DNA from: JACDAN01 sp963847235
GTDB lineage: Bacteria > Actinomycetota > Thermoleophilia > Gaiellales > Gaiellaceae
Direction of reading: 5' to 3'
Length of the DNA stretch: 64,000 bases
Assembly (NCBI GenBank): GCA_963847235.1
Contig: CAWJYU010000003.1
Coordinates: 4,096-68,095, forward strand
Shown: piece by piece, positions 25,682-33,799 of the stretch
Layout of the letters: the number at the start of each line of letters is the position of its first letter
Position numbering within the stretch: the stretch's first letter is position 1
Notes under the pieces: generated by a model
The model's input: only the letters and a program-made list of their open reading frames with translations
Database searches by the model: none
What the model was told of the DNA's origin: nothing
Translations under genes and position numbers: made by a program

Positions 25682-26012
25682 TCGCGATCCCGGCCGGGCC
25701 GCCCGAGAGCTTCTCCACGATCAGGTAGCAGTCGTGCTGGGCCACGACGCGCTCGAACTCGAGCAGCTCGTGGCCGGGGACGAGCACGAACCACTTGGGA
25801 TCCGAGCGAACCTCCTCGTACTCGCTGAGCGAGAGTTGGATCCGGTCCGTGCAGGAGGTATCGGCGCACTCGCAGACGAAGTCGCTGACCTCGGTCACCA
25901 GGCTGAAGCTCTCTCCGAGCTCGCGAAGCCGCTCGTTCACCTCGCGAAAGATGACCTCGTTCTGACCGACCCGCTTCCCCATGTCCTCCATCAAGGCGAT
26001 TATGCGTTCCAC
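25656..26012 (-). CDS. Conserved small protein with CxCxxxxC motif, divergent from a sensor kinase
   Basis: A protein of about 118 residues from GTG 26012 (111 from ATG 25991). The N-terminus is a heptad-like, probably coiled-coil helix (MGKRVGQNEVIFREVNERLREL). The middle has FVCECADTSCTDRIQLSLSEYEEVRSDP with three clustered cysteines that could bind a metal. The C-terminus has WFVLVPGHE and CYLIVEKLSG. I recall similar unnamed proteins in Thermoleophilia, but no function is known. It is divergent from the histidine kinase, with both GTG starts lying in one CACGTGCC/GGCACGTG inverted repeat. Much longer frames upstream on this strand are antisense to the kinase and not coding. Confidence 0.8.
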   Translation of the reverse strand: MERIIALMEDMGKRVGQNEVIFREVNERLRELGESFSLVTEVSDFVCECADTSCTDRIQLSLSEYEEVRSDPKWFVLVPGHELLEFERVVAQHDCYLIVEKLSGGPAGIAIRDDPRAS

Positions 26013-26045
26013 GTGCCAATCTGTGCGAGTGGGTGGGGGCACGTG
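26010..26045. promoter_or_regulatory. Inverted repeat CACGTGCC/GGCACGTG spanning divergent start codons
   Basis: CACGTGCC (26010-26017) and GGCACGTG (26038-26045) are perfect 8-bp inverted arms with two CACGTG palindromes. Each arm contains the proposed GTG start codon of one divergent gene. It could be a common operator, or the symmetry could come from similar translation starts. Confidence 0.45.
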
Positions 26046-27146
26046 AGCGAACTCGAAGAGAAGGTCCTGGAGCGAACGGCCGCGCTCGAGGAGCAGCGCG
26101 CGCTGCTCCAGGCGGTGGTCGAGAACATCCCCGCCGGGCTGCTGGTGATGGACCAGGAGGGCGTCTCGCACACCGCAAACACGGAGGCTATGCGAATCCT
26201 CGGAGCCGAGTCGTTGGACTCGCCGATCTTCTCGGACTGGCGGAACCTCGAGGTCTTCCGGCTCGACGGCTCCCCCGTCGAGCTCGACGAGCTGCCGATC
26301 TCGCGCACGCTCTCGGGGGGCGACGTCGTGACCGGCGAGCGCTACGAGGTCGTGCTCGGGGACCGGCGCGTGATCCTCGACGTCAGCACGGCCCCGGTCA
26401 TCGCGCCATCCGGTGAGCAGACGGGGGCAGTAGCCGTGATGCGCGACGCGACCGTCCGTGAGCGGGCCGAGCGCGCCGAGCGAGACTTCGTAACCAACGC
26501 TGCGCATGAGCTCCAGAGCCCGCTGGCGGCGATCGTCAGCGCGATCGAGGTCCTCCAGGCAGGTGCGAAGGACGGGCCCGAGCGCGACGTCTTCCTGGGG
26601 CACATCGAACGGGAGGCCGACCGGCTGGCGCGACTCGTCCGCGCACTGCTCGTCCTCGCCCGCACGCAGATCGGCTTGGAGGCGCCGCGAGACGAGCTGG
26701 TCGCCCTGTGCCCGCTTCTCGAGGAGATCCGTGCCGGGTTGCGGGTGCCGTCGGGCGTGGAGCTGGTGATCGACTGTCCCGGCGACCTTGCGGTGGTGAC
26801 GAACCGCGAGCTCGTGGAGCAGGCCGTCGTGAACCTCGCCGAGAACGCAGCCAAGCAGACGGAGAGCGGTCGGGTCGTGCTCAGCGGCGCGGACCTGGGC
26901 GAAGGGACTGTCGAGATCGCAGTGTCCGACACGGGGCCAGGCATTCCCGCTGCGGAGCGATCGCGGATCTTCGACCGCTTCTACCGGAGCGACGCCGACT
27001 CGAAGCCCGGTTTCGGGCTCGGTCTGGCGATCGTGCGTGCCGTCGCCGACGCGCTCGACGGCGAGCTCACGCTCGAGTCGGAGGTTGGAAGCGGCACGAC
27101 GATCCGCCTCCGTCTCCGCAACGCTGCTGCGATGGTGTCGAAATGA
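26043..27146 (+). CDS. Soluble PAS-domain sensor histidine kinase
   Basis: A 367-residue kinase from GTG 26043 with no membrane segment. A short coiled coil (SELEEKVLERTAALEEQRALLQ) leads into a PAS domain (about residues 22-125, ENIPAGLLVMDQEGV). The HisKA domain has its phosphoacceptor His in NAAHELQSPLAAI. The HATPase domain has N box NLAENAAKQTESG, G1 DTGPGIP and G2 GFGLGLAIVRAVA. It should sense a cytosolic ligand or redox state and phosphorylate the response regulator, whose ATG overlaps its stop. The divergent Cys-motif protein may be a partner. Confidence 0.92.
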   Translation: MSELEEKVLERTAALEEQRALLQAVVENIPAGLLVMDQEGVSHTANTEAMRILGAESLDSPIFSDWRNLEVFRLDGSPVELDELPISRTLSGGDVVTGERYEVVLGDRRVILDVSTAPVIAPSGEQTGAVAVMRDATVRERAERAERDFVTNAAHELQSPLAAIVSAIEVLQAGAKDGPERDVFLGHIEREADRLARLVRALLVLARTQIGLEAPRDELVALCPLLEEIRAGLRVPSGVELVIDCPGDLAVVTNRELVEQAVVNLAENAAKQTESGRVVLSGADLGEGTVEIAVSDTGPGIPAAERSRIFDRFYRSDADSKPGFGLGLAIVRAVADALDGELTLESEVGSGTTIRLRLRNAAAMVSK

Positions 27147-27862
27147 GCCGCGTCCTGGTCGTCGACGACGAGCCCGCGATCCGCGACGCCGTCGAGTACG
27201 CGCTTCGGAGCGAGGGGTTCCAGGTCCAGAGCACCGACGACGGCGAGACGGGCCTTCGCGCAGCACTCGCGGACGAGTTCGACGTCGTGGTCCTCGACCT
27301 CATGCTTCCGCGGATGTCCGGCATGGAGGTCTGCCGCCGCCTCCGGAGCGAGAGCGCGGTCCCGATCATCATGCTGACCGCGAAGGGAGCCGAGCTCGAT
27401 CGGGTGCTCGGCCTGGAGATCGGCGCCGACGACTACGTCACGAAGCCGTTCTCCATGGCGGAGCTGATCGGACGGATCAGGGCCATCCTGCGGCGCCGCG
27501 AGCTCGACCGGTCGGGCGCGGCGAGCATCCTTCACGTCGGCGACCTCGAGCTCGATCCGATCCGCCACGAGGTCACGCTCGGAGGCCGGCCGATGCGGCT
27601 GACGCCATCCGAGTTCAAGTTGCTGCTCCTTCTCGCCGAGCAGCCCGAGCGAGTGTTCAGCCGTCGAGAGATCATGCAGCACCTCTGGGATTCGACGTAC
27701 GTCGGCGACCAGCGCGCGTGCGACATCCACGTCTCCAATCTCCGGCAGAAGATCGAGGAGGACCCGGGAGACCCACGGCGTGTGATCACCATTCGTGGCG
27801 TCGGGTACAAGCTCTCGGCGATTCAGCCGTCTGTGAGCGAATCCACAGGCTTCCACAGCTGA
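27143..27862 (+). CDS. OmpR/PhoB-family response regulator
   Basis: A 239-residue two-domain regulator starting MSRVLVVDDEPAIRDAVEYAL. The receiver domain (1-120) has acidic pocket DDE, phosphoacceptor Asp in VVVLDLMLPRMSG, Thr in IIMLTAKG and Lys in DDYVTKPFS. The C-terminal winged helix (about 135-228) has LTPSEFKLLLLLAEQPERVFSRREIMQHLW and ITIRGVGYKL. It overlaps the kinase gene by four bases and is its cognate partner. Target genes cannot be read from the sequence. Confidence 0.94.
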   Translation: MSRVLVVDDEPAIRDAVEYALRSEGFQVQSTDDGETGLRAALADEFDVVVLDLMLPRMSGMEVCRRLRSESAVPIIMLTAKGAELDRVLGLEIGADDYVTKPFSMAELIGRIRAILRRRELDRSGAASILHVGDLELDPIRHEVTLGGRPMRLTPSEFKLLLLLAEQPERVFSRREIMQHLWDSTYVGDQRACDIHVSNLRQKIEEDPGDPRRVITIRGVGYKLSAIQPSVSESTGFHS

Positions 27863-27893
27863 ACGCCCAGGAAACCGCGGCTACGGTGGGGCC

Positions 27894-28250
27894 ATGGAGC
27901 TCGACTTCGAGCTGAAGACGGCAGGCATCGGAAACGACGCCTTCGTCGTCTCGGTCAGCGGCGAGGCCGACCTGCACCGCGCGCCGGAACTGGAGGAGGA
28001 GCTGCGGGATGTACTCCAACTCGGCGGCTCTTCGGTCGTCGTCGACCTCGCCGAGGTCGGCTTCATCGACTCGTCCGTGCTGGGCCTCCTCCTCCGGTAC
28101 CAGCCCCGATTCCGCGACCGCGGCGGCGATCTCGTGCTCGTCTCCGACGACCGCCGGATCCTGCGCACGCTGCAGATCACGGGGCTGGACCGGCTCTTTC
28201 GGATCGAGAACCGGCTCGGCGACGCGGTGGCGGAGCTCGCAGGCCGCTAG
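27894..28250 (+). CDS. STAS-domain anti-sigma factor antagonist (SpoIIAA-like)
   Basis: A 118-residue single STAS domain. It carries VSVSGEADLHRAPELEEEL near the N-terminus and the phosphorylatable-serine region VVVDLAEVGFIDSSVLGLLLRY, with the conserved Asp-Ser. Such proteins bind RsbW-type anti-sigma kinases when dephosphorylated and free a sigma factor. No anti-sigma gene is adjacent. It lies 31 bases after the response regulator on the same strand and may be part of that operon. Confidence 0.9.
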   Translation: MELDFELKTAGIGNDAFVVSVSGEADLHRAPELEEELRDVLQLGGSSVVVDLAEVGFIDSSVLGLLLRYQPRFRDRGGDLVLVSDDRRILRTLQITGLDRLFRIENRLGDAVAELAGR

Positions 28251-28257
28251 CGTTCCC

Positions 28258-29361
28258 TCAAACGAGGGATGCCTCGAGCGCCTCACCAACGGCCAGGACA
28301 AGCGCGTCCTGGCCCGGGCGGCCGACCACCTGCACGGAAACGGGAAGGCCGTGCTCCGCCGGACCGGCCGGAAGGGCCAGGGCCGGCCAGCCGAGCGCAT
28401 TGAACGGGTACGTGAACCGGATCAGGTCCTCGCGGATCGTCAGCTCGTCGTCCGGAAGCGGTGGAGCGACGAAGGCGAGGGTCGGCGTGAGCAGAAGGTC
28501 GAGATCGCCCATCGCGGCCTCCGCTTCGTCCCGGTAGGCGTTGCGCCGGTCGAGCGCCTCCGCCACCTCGGCGTCGGTGACCTGGAGACAGAGCTCGATC
28601 TTCGTCCGAACGTTCTCGCCGTAGCTGTCGGCGCTCGCGGCGAAGAGGTCGCGGTGGACGTCGGCGACCTCGCGCATGAACGCGTCGCCGATGGCCTCCG
28701 GGAGCGGGAACTCGACCGCGCGGGCATCGAGCAGCGCCGCGGCTTCGCGGATCCGGTCGCCGACGAGGGGCGCGCAGCGATCGGCCCAGGCGACCCCGAC
28801 GGAGACTTCACGCGCCGGCTCGCGCTCGAACTCCGGGGCCAGCGCTTCGAGCATCGCGGCGCAGCCGGCGACCGTGCGAGCCATCGGGCCTGCGTGGTCG
28901 AAGGTCGGCGCGAGCGGGAAGCAGCCGTCGAGCGAGACGAGGTCGTACGTGGGCTTGAACCCGACGATCCCGCAGCAGGCGGCGGGGATCCGGATCGAGC
29001 CCCCGGAGTCACTGCCGAGCGCTGCGTCCGCGAGCCCGGCTGCGAGCGCCGCGGCCGAGCCTCCACTTGAGCCCCCGGCGATCCGGCCTGGCGCGATCGG
29101 GTTCGGGACGGTTCCGAAGTGCGGGTTCTGCGAGGTGACCCCGTACGCGAACTCGTGAAGGTTCGTCTTGCCGACGTTCACGTAGCCGGCGCGTTCGAGT
29201 CGGAGGAGCGCCTCGGCGCTCCGGTCGGGCACGTGGTCGGCGAAGAGGATCGACCCGTAGGTGGTCGTCAGGCCCGCCGTGTCGAAGAGATCCTTGACGG
29301 CGAGCCGAGGTCCGCCGGTCCGAGGAATCTCGTCAGGCTCGGCGAGGAAGATCCCGTCCAC
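28258..29361 (-). CDS. Amidase (amidase signature family)
   Basis: About 367 residues from GTG 29361, starting VDGIFLAEPDEIPRTGGPRLAVKDLFDTAG. A TTG at 29397 would add 12 residues, but the segment between holds a REP-like palindrome, so the later start is preferred. The Ser-cisSer-Lys triad is present: Lys in AVKDLFDTAG, cis-Ser in GGSSGGSAAALAAG and Ser in GSDSGGSIRIPAACCG. It hydrolyses amides; the substrate is not predictable and no GatB/GatC gene is nearby, so it is unlikely to be GatA. It is convergent with the STAS gene, eight bases apart. Confidence 0.88.
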   Translation of the reverse strand: MDGIFLAEPDEIPRTGGPRLAVKDLFDTAGLTTTYGSILFADHVPDRSAEALLRLERAGYVNVGKTNLHEFAYGVTSQNPHFGTVPNPIAPGRIAGGSSGGSAAALAAGLADAALGSDSGGSIRIPAACCGIVGFKPTYDLVSLDGCFPLAPTFDHAGPMARTVAGCAAMLEALAPEFEREPAREVSVGVAWADRCAPLVGDRIREAAALLDARAVEFPLPEAIGDAFMREVADVHRDLFAASADSYGENVRTKIELCLQVTDAEVAEALDRRNAYRDEAEAAMGDLDLLLTPTLAFVAPPLPDDELTIREDLIRFTYPFNALGWPALALPAGPAEHGLPVSVQVVGRPGQDALVLAVGEALEASLV

Positions 29362-29372
29362 GGAGGGCCGTT

Positions 29373-29385
29373 GGTGTCGGACACC
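29373..29385. repeat. Single REP-like palindrome GGTGTCGGACACC
   Basis: A perfect 13-bp odd palindrome preceded by TT, built like the GGTGCCTGGCACC core at 9.35 kb (TTGGTG-Y-C-N-G-R-CACC). It lies just upstream of the preferred amidase start. Confidence 0.45.
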
Positions 29386-29456
29386 GCGGACTGTCAAGCC
29401 CGATCTGTGTCAAGACTGAGACAAGGTGTTCGGCCTCGAATCGGCTCCGCGAGCCG

Positions 29457-29660
29457 CTAGGCCAGGGCCAGATAGACGAATGCGAGCGCCCAGGTGCCCG
29501 CGAAGAGCAGCACGAAGAGGCCGAAGAGCGCCCAGCCGAGTGCTGTGTTCTTCTTGGCCAGCGCGTCGTGCGGGTCCTCCGGCTCGACGGGATCAACCGG
29601 CTCCGGCACGGCCGCGGCCGGCGGCGGCTCCTCGACCGGCTCGGTCAGGTGGTCGGTCAC
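29457..29660 (-). CDS. Small single-span membrane protein in oxidase operon
   Basis: A 67-residue protein from GTG 29660, whose GTGA overlaps the ctaB stop. The N-terminal ~40 residues are Pro/Glu-rich and polar (EEPPPAAAVPEPVDPVEPED). One C-terminal membrane segment follows (ALGWALFGLFVLLFAGTWALAFVYLALA). No family is recognised. Its place as last gene of a ctaC-ctaD-ctaB run suggests a small oxidase-associated subunit, in the manner of subunit IV-like proteins. This is an inference from position only. Confidence 0.7.
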   Translation of the reverse strand: MTDHLTEPVEEPPPAAAVPEPVDPVEPEDPHDALAKKNTALGWALFGLFVLLFAGTWALAFVYLALA

Positions 29661-30892
29661 AGAACCACCATCGGGTCGACCGCCATGGCCACGAAGAGCA
29701 GGGCGAGATAGGCGAGCGAGTAGTGGAACAGCCGTCCCGCCTGGGGCGGAGCGGTCGAACGCCAGAGCCGAACTGCGAGCCGGATGAACTGGCCTCCGAG
29801 AACCACCGCGGCGACCAGGTAGAGCCAGCCGAAGGTCCCGGTCAACACCGGCACGAGCGTCAGCGCGACGAGGACCACCGTGTAGAGGAGCACCTGCTTC
29901 GCCGTCTCTCGGTCGCCGCGCACGACCGGCAGCATCGGGACGCGCGCCGCGGCGTAGTCGCGCTTGATCAGCAGCGCCAGCGCCCAGAAGTGCGGCGGCG
30001 TCCAGAAGAACACGATCAGGAACAGGAACAGCGCGGGCAGCGCGAGGTTGCCGGTCGCAGCCGCGTAGCCGACGAGCGGCGGCACTGCCCCGGCTGCGCC
30101 GCCGATGACGATGTTCTGCGGCGTCGAGCGCTTGAGCCAGCGGGTGTAGACCAGGACGTAGAACAGGTTCCCGACCAGCGCGAGGCACGCGGTCAGCACG
30201 TTGACCGCCGACGCCAGGAGGACGAAGGAGAGCGCCGACAGCGCCAGCCCGAACTCCAGCGCGAGCTCCGGGCTCACGCGGCCGTCGGCGACCGGACGAG
30301 AGCTCGTCCGCTTCATCGAGCGGTCGATGTCACGGTCGAGCAGGTGGTTGAGCGCGCTCGCGCCGCCGCAGGCCAGCCCCAGCCCGACCATCGCCGCGAC
30401 GAAAAGTCCTGGCGCCGGAAACCCTTGTGTTCCAACGAACATGCCCGCCGCGCCCGTCAGGAGCAGCAGCGACATGATCCGCGGCTTCGTCAGCGCCACG
30501 TAATCCCGCCAGGCCACGCGTCCCGGACGCTCGCCGCGGTAGAGGAGGGCCGTCGCCACGGCCGTCGCGGCTGCGGCCACCGCGGCCAGCGAAACGTGCA
30601 GAACCGGCGACCACCAGCTGGCCACGGCCGCAAGAAACAACAAAAGAGCCGCGCTCGTCACATGGAACACAAGCCGGTCGGCCCACCAGGCGCGCACGAC
30701 CATCGCAACGAGCAGCGGCAGCGCCACGAGCACGAGCGCGCGGTGGGCGATGCCGAGCTCGCCACTGGCGACGACGGCCACGACGGCCGCGGTCGCGCCG
30801 AGCCCACAAAGCCGGAGCCAGGGCCCGGCCGCGAAGCGGCCCGTCCGCGAAGCGGACCGGTGGAGGGGGTCTGGGGGAACCGGAAGGTTCAC
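29657..30892 (-). CDS. ctaB: Protoheme IX farnesyltransferase (heme O synthase) with extra N-terminal membrane domain
   Basis: 411 residues, about 110 more than usual. The UbiA-type prenyltransferase domain (about 130-411) has YVALTKPRIMSLLLLTG, the Asp-rich NHLLDRDIDRSMKRTSSRP (DxxxD, prenyl-PP/Mg), WLKRSTPQNIVIGGAAGAVPPLVGY and FFWTPPHFWALAL. It adds a farnesyl group to heme B for the adjacent heme-copper oxidase. The N-terminal 120 residues hold about four membrane helices of unknown identity, possibly a shortened CtaA-like module. The GTG start lies four bases after the ctaD stop. Confidence 0.92.
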   Translation of the reverse strand: MNLPVPPDPLHRSASRTGRFAAGPWLRLCGLGATAAVVAVVASGELGIAHRALVLVALPLLVAMVVRAWWADRLVFHVTSAALLLFLAAVASWWSPVLHVSLAAVAAAATAVATALLYRGERPGRVAWRDYVALTKPRIMSLLLLTGAAGMFVGTQGFPAPGLFVAAMVGLGLACGGASALNHLLDRDIDRSMKRTSSRPVADGRVSPELALEFGLALSALSFVLLASAVNVLTACLALVGNLFYVLVYTRWLKRSTPQNIVIGGAAGAVPPLVGYAAATGNLALPALFLFLIVFFWTPPHFWALALLIKRDYAAARVPMLPVVRGDRETAKQVLLYTVVLVALTLVPVLTGTFGWLYLVAAVVLGGQFIRLAVRLWRSTAPPQAGRLFHYSLAYLALLFVAMAVDPMVVL

Positions 30893-30896
30893 CCAG

Positions 30897-32531
30897 CTAT
30901 CTCCTTTCCCCGATCCTGCGCCGCAGATCGCGCAACGGCCGCGCGCTCGTCACGTACGGAACCTTGTCGAAGTTGTGGGGCGGCGGCGGCGAGGTCGTGT
31001 ACCACTCGAGCGTGTCCGCCAGCCACGGGTCGTTCGGCGCCCGCGGGACGCGTCCCTTGCGCGACCAGAAGACGTTGACCACGAAGATCAGGATCCCGAC
31101 ACCCATGATGTACGAGCCCGCCGTCGAGACGAGGTTGTACTCCGCGAGCAGATCCGTGTCGCGGTAGTTGTAGATGCGCCTCGGCATCCCGAGCATCCCC
31201 ATCATGTGCTGTGGGAAGAAGGTCAGGTTGAAGCCGATGAACACGAGCCAGAAGTGCCACTTGCCGAGCTTCTCGTTCAGCTGCCGCCCGAACATCTTGG
31301 GCCACCAGTAGTAGAGCGCCGCGAACACGCCGAACAGTGACCCGCCGAACAGCACGTAGTGGAGGTGGGCGACGACGAAGTACGAGTCGTGCACCTGCCA
31401 GTCGAACGGGAACACGGCGACGTAGATCCCCGACAGGCCGCCGATCGTGAAGACGGCGACGAACCCGAGCGCCCACAGCATTGCGGTGTCGAAGATCAGG
31501 TTCCCGCGCCAGGTCGTCGCGATCCAGTTGAAGATCTTGACGCCGGTCGGGACGGCGATCGTGAGCGACGCGATCATGAACCAGATCTGGAGCCCATACG
31601 GCAGGCCGACCGTGAACATGTGGTGGCCCCAGACGAGCAGCGAGTAGAAGCCGATTGCCACCGTCGAGAACGCGATCGCCTTGTAGCCGAAGATCGGCTT
31701 GCGCGCGAAGACCGGGATCACCTCGGAGACGATCCCCATCGCCGGCAGGATCATGATGTAGACCTCGGGGTGGCCGAAGAACCAGAAGACGTGCTGGTAC
31801 AGCACCGCGTCGCCGCCCTCTGCCGGGAGGAAGAAGTGCGTCAGGCCGGCACGGTCGAGCAGAAGCATGGTCAGGCCGGCCGAGAGCGCCGGCAGCGCCA
31901 CGATCAGGAGCGCTGCGTAGACCTCCATCGCCCAGACGAAGAGCGGCAGGCGCATCCAGGTCATCCCCGCCGTGCGCATGTTGTGAATCGTCGCGACGAG
32001 GTTGATCGCCCCGGCCAGTGAGGACAGCGTGAGGATGTGCAGTCCGACGATCCAGAGGTCCTGGCCGTTGCCCGCGACCTCCGCGGAGAACGGGGGGTAG
32101 CCGGTCCAACCGGAGCGCGCCGCGCCCTCGGCGGCGAAGAAGCTCCCGAGCAGCACGATCCCGCCGAAGAGGAAGAGCCAGTAGGAGAGCGCGTTCAGGC
32201 GTGGGAACGCCATGTCCGCGGCACCGATCATCAGCGGGACCATGTAGTTCGCGAAGCCGGCGAAGATCGGGACGACGACGAGGAAGATCATCGTCGTGCC
32301 GTGCATCGTGAAGAGCTGGTTGTACTCGTCGCGAACGACGAAGTCCATGTCCGGCGTCGCGAGCTGCGTTCGAATGAGCAGCGCCATGACGCCGCCGGCC
32401 AGGAAGAACACGAGGCTCGTGGCGATGTAGAGGATCCCGATCCGCTTGTGGTCGACGGTGGCGACCCAGCTGGCGACCCGGCCGTAGGTCCACGGAACCG
32501 GGTAGGTGGGAGTCTCGGCGCGGGTGGCCAC
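30897..32531 (-). CDS. ctaD: Cytochrome c oxidase subunit I
   Basis: The GTG at 32531 gives 544 residues starting VATRAETPTYPVPWTYGRV and overlapping the ctaC stop by one base; the frame continues upstream but inside ctaC. Twelve-helix heme-copper oxidase features include TVDHKRIGILYIATS, FTMHGTTMIFLVVVPIFAGFANY (low-spin heme His), WFFGHPEVYIMILPAMG (CuB His and cross-linked Tyr), WGHHMFTVGLP and the heme a3/a His region HLHYVLFGGSLFG. It reduces O2 to water in the membrane. Confidence 0.96.
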   Translation of the reverse strand: MATRAETPTYPVPWTYGRVASWVATVDHKRIGILYIATSLVFFLAGGVMALLIRTQLATPDMDFVVRDEYNQLFTMHGTTMIFLVVVPIFAGFANYMVPLMIGAADMAFPRLNALSYWLFLFGGIVLLGSFFAAEGAARSGWTGYPPFSAEVAGNGQDLWIVGLHILTLSSLAGAINLVATIHNMRTAGMTWMRLPLFVWAMEVYAALLIVALPALSAGLTMLLLDRAGLTHFFLPAEGGDAVLYQHVFWFFGHPEVYIMILPAMGIVSEVIPVFARKPIFGYKAIAFSTVAIGFYSLLVWGHHMFTVGLPYGLQIWFMIASLTIAVPTGVKIFNWIATTWRGNLIFDTAMLWALGFVAVFTIGGLSGIYVAVFPFDWQVHDSYFVVAHLHYVLFGGSLFGVFAALYYWWPKMFGRQLNEKLGKWHFWLVFIGFNLTFFPQHMMGMLGMPRRIYNYRDTDLLAEYNLVSTAGSYIMGVGILIFVVNVFWSRKGRVPRAPNDPWLADTLEWYTTSPPPPHNFDKVPYVTSARPLRDLRRRIGERR

Positions 32532-33472
32532 TAGCGCTCTTCCTCCTCGCCGAACCGGTCGCTCAGGTAGTCGGTGAGGGCCTCCATGTGGAAGTCCTCC
32601 CACTCCTCGCCGATCGGCGGCATCCGGCCGCGGCCGTTGCGTACGACCTGGGCGACCGCCTCCGCGTCAGCAGTGTTCGCGCTGGTGAACTCGGGCCCGA
32701 TCAGCCCCTGCCCCTCCGGGCCGTGGCACTTGGCGCACGCGCCGGCAAAGGTCTGCTCGCCGAGGTCGGAGGTGCCCGCCTCCTGCTCCTGTGCCTGCTC
32801 CTCGAGCCAGGAGTCGAACTCCTCGGCCGGCTTGACCTCGATCTCCGCCAGCATCTCCGTGTGCTGGATGCCGCAGAACTCGGCGCACTGGCCTTCGTAG
32901 AGCCCGACCTCGTCTGCCTGGAACCCTGTCTGCGTCGTCCTGCCGGGAATGGCGTCGAACTTGCCGCCGACGCCGGGCACCCAGTAGCTGTGGTTGACGT
33001 CGTTCTCGGGCGCCGTGATCTCGAGGAGGACGAGCCGGTCCTCGGGCGCGACGAGCCGGTCGATCGCGATCACGCCGTTCGGATAGCGGTACTGCCAGTA
33101 GAACTGCCGGCCCTCGACGCGGATGCGCAAATCGCCGGCCTGGGCCTCATCCTCGAGCGTGATCCCCGGGAGCTTGTAGAAGGTGAAGGCCACCACGAAG
33201 AGGAGGATCACGACCGGGACGAGCGTCCAGGCGATCTCCAGCCTCGTCGAGCCGTGGATCTGAGGCCCCTCGACCGTGCGGTCCCGCCCCCGGCTCCGGT
33301 AGCGGATGACGAAGATCGCCAGCGGGACTGCGACCGCCAGCAGCACGAGGGCGGCCCAGAAGGAGACGAACCAGTAGAGGTCGGCGATCCGCTCGGCGTT
33401 CGGCGACTCCGCCTCGACGGGGGTCAGGCCGGTAGCGGCGAACAGGACTGCGGCGACCACGGACTGCGCCAT
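32531..33472 (-). CDS. ctaC: Cytochrome c oxidase subunit II with fused C-terminal cytochrome c domain
   Basis: The ATG at 33472 gives 313 residues with a signal-like N-terminus (AQSVVAAVLFAATGLTPVEA) and two membrane helices. The cupredoxin domain has CuA ligands in YEGQCAEFCGIQHTEM. A c-type heme domain (about 235-310) has CAKCHGPEGQG and the distal Met in GRMPPIGEEW. This caa3-type fusion takes electrons from cytochrome c or a bc complex. No subunit III gene lies in this cluster. A small conserved gene starts a few bases away on the other strand. Confidence 0.95.
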   Translation of the reverse strand: MAQSVVAAVLFAATGLTPVEAESPNAERIADLYWFVSFWAALVLLAVAVPLAIFVIRYRSRGRDRTVEGPQIHGSTRLEIAWTLVPVVILLFVVAFTFYKLPGITLEDEAQAGDLRIRVEGRQFYWQYRYPNGVIAIDRLVAPEDRLVLLEITAPENDVNHSYWVPGVGGKFDAIPGRTTQTGFQADEVGLYEGQCAEFCGIQHTEMLAEIEVKPAEEFDSWLEEQAQEQEAGTSDLGEQTFAGACAKCHGPEGQGLIGPEFTSANTADAEAVAQVVRNGRGRMPPIGEEWEDFHMEALTDYLSDRFGEEEER

Positions 33473-33511
33473 TCTATGGGCGTGTCCGAAGACGAAGCCA
33501 CATCGAGCGGC

Positions 33512-33799
33512 ATGTCTCAAACGCCCTCACGGGTCCAGCTGCCGGACGACGTCCCGGAGGACTTCGAGGTGTTCGTCAACGGCGTTCGTCAGGAGCCGGG
33601 CCAGGACTACCGCGTGCAGGGCCGGACGCTCGTCTTCACCCGTTCGCTCGCGCAGGAGGGGAAGCTCGGCGCCCTTCGGTGGACGAGCATGTTCCTCGGC
33701 GTTGCCGGCACGTACCGGAAGCACGACACGGTCGACGTCGTCTACGAGCGGGACGGCCGGCGCGTCGTCGCGACCGGGCTCAAGCCAGAAGAGCGCTAG
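33512..33799 (+). CDS. Small conserved protein divergent from ctaC
   Basis: 95 residues from ATG 33512; ATG 33476 (107 residues) is possible but leaves only three bases to the ctaC start. It reads VQLPDDVPEDFEVFVNGVRQEPGQ, DYRVQGRTLVFTRSLAQEGKLG, WTSMFLGVAGTYRKHDTVDVVYE and GRRVVATGLKP. The opening resembles ligand-binding beta modules of phage/secreted proteins, but there is no signal peptide. I recall similar unnamed proteins next to oxidase genes in Thermoleophilia; function is unknown. Its stop abuts a 15-bp palindrome. Confidence 0.7.
   Translation: MSQTPSRVQLPDDVPEDFEVFVNGVRQEPGQDYRVQGRTLVFTRSLAQEGKLGALRWTSMFLGVAGTYRKHDTVDVVYERDGRRVVATGLKPEER

Noticed and set aside
24735..27146. Apparent 803-codon plus-strand protein joining opcA and the histidine kinase
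   Set aside because: It merges the start of opcA, a wrong-frame stretch through the rest of opcA and the antisense of a minus-strand gene, and then the kinase. The kinase has its own start at 26043.
25656..27266. Open frame of about 536 codons on the minus strand opposite the sensor kinase
   Set aside because: Only its last ~118 codons match a plausible protein; the rest is antisense to a well-defined histidine kinase and has shadow-type composition.
30889..32493. Long minus-strand frame parallel to ctaD
   Set aside because: Arg/His-rich shadow of ctaD in another frame; ctaD itself has full oxidase motifs.
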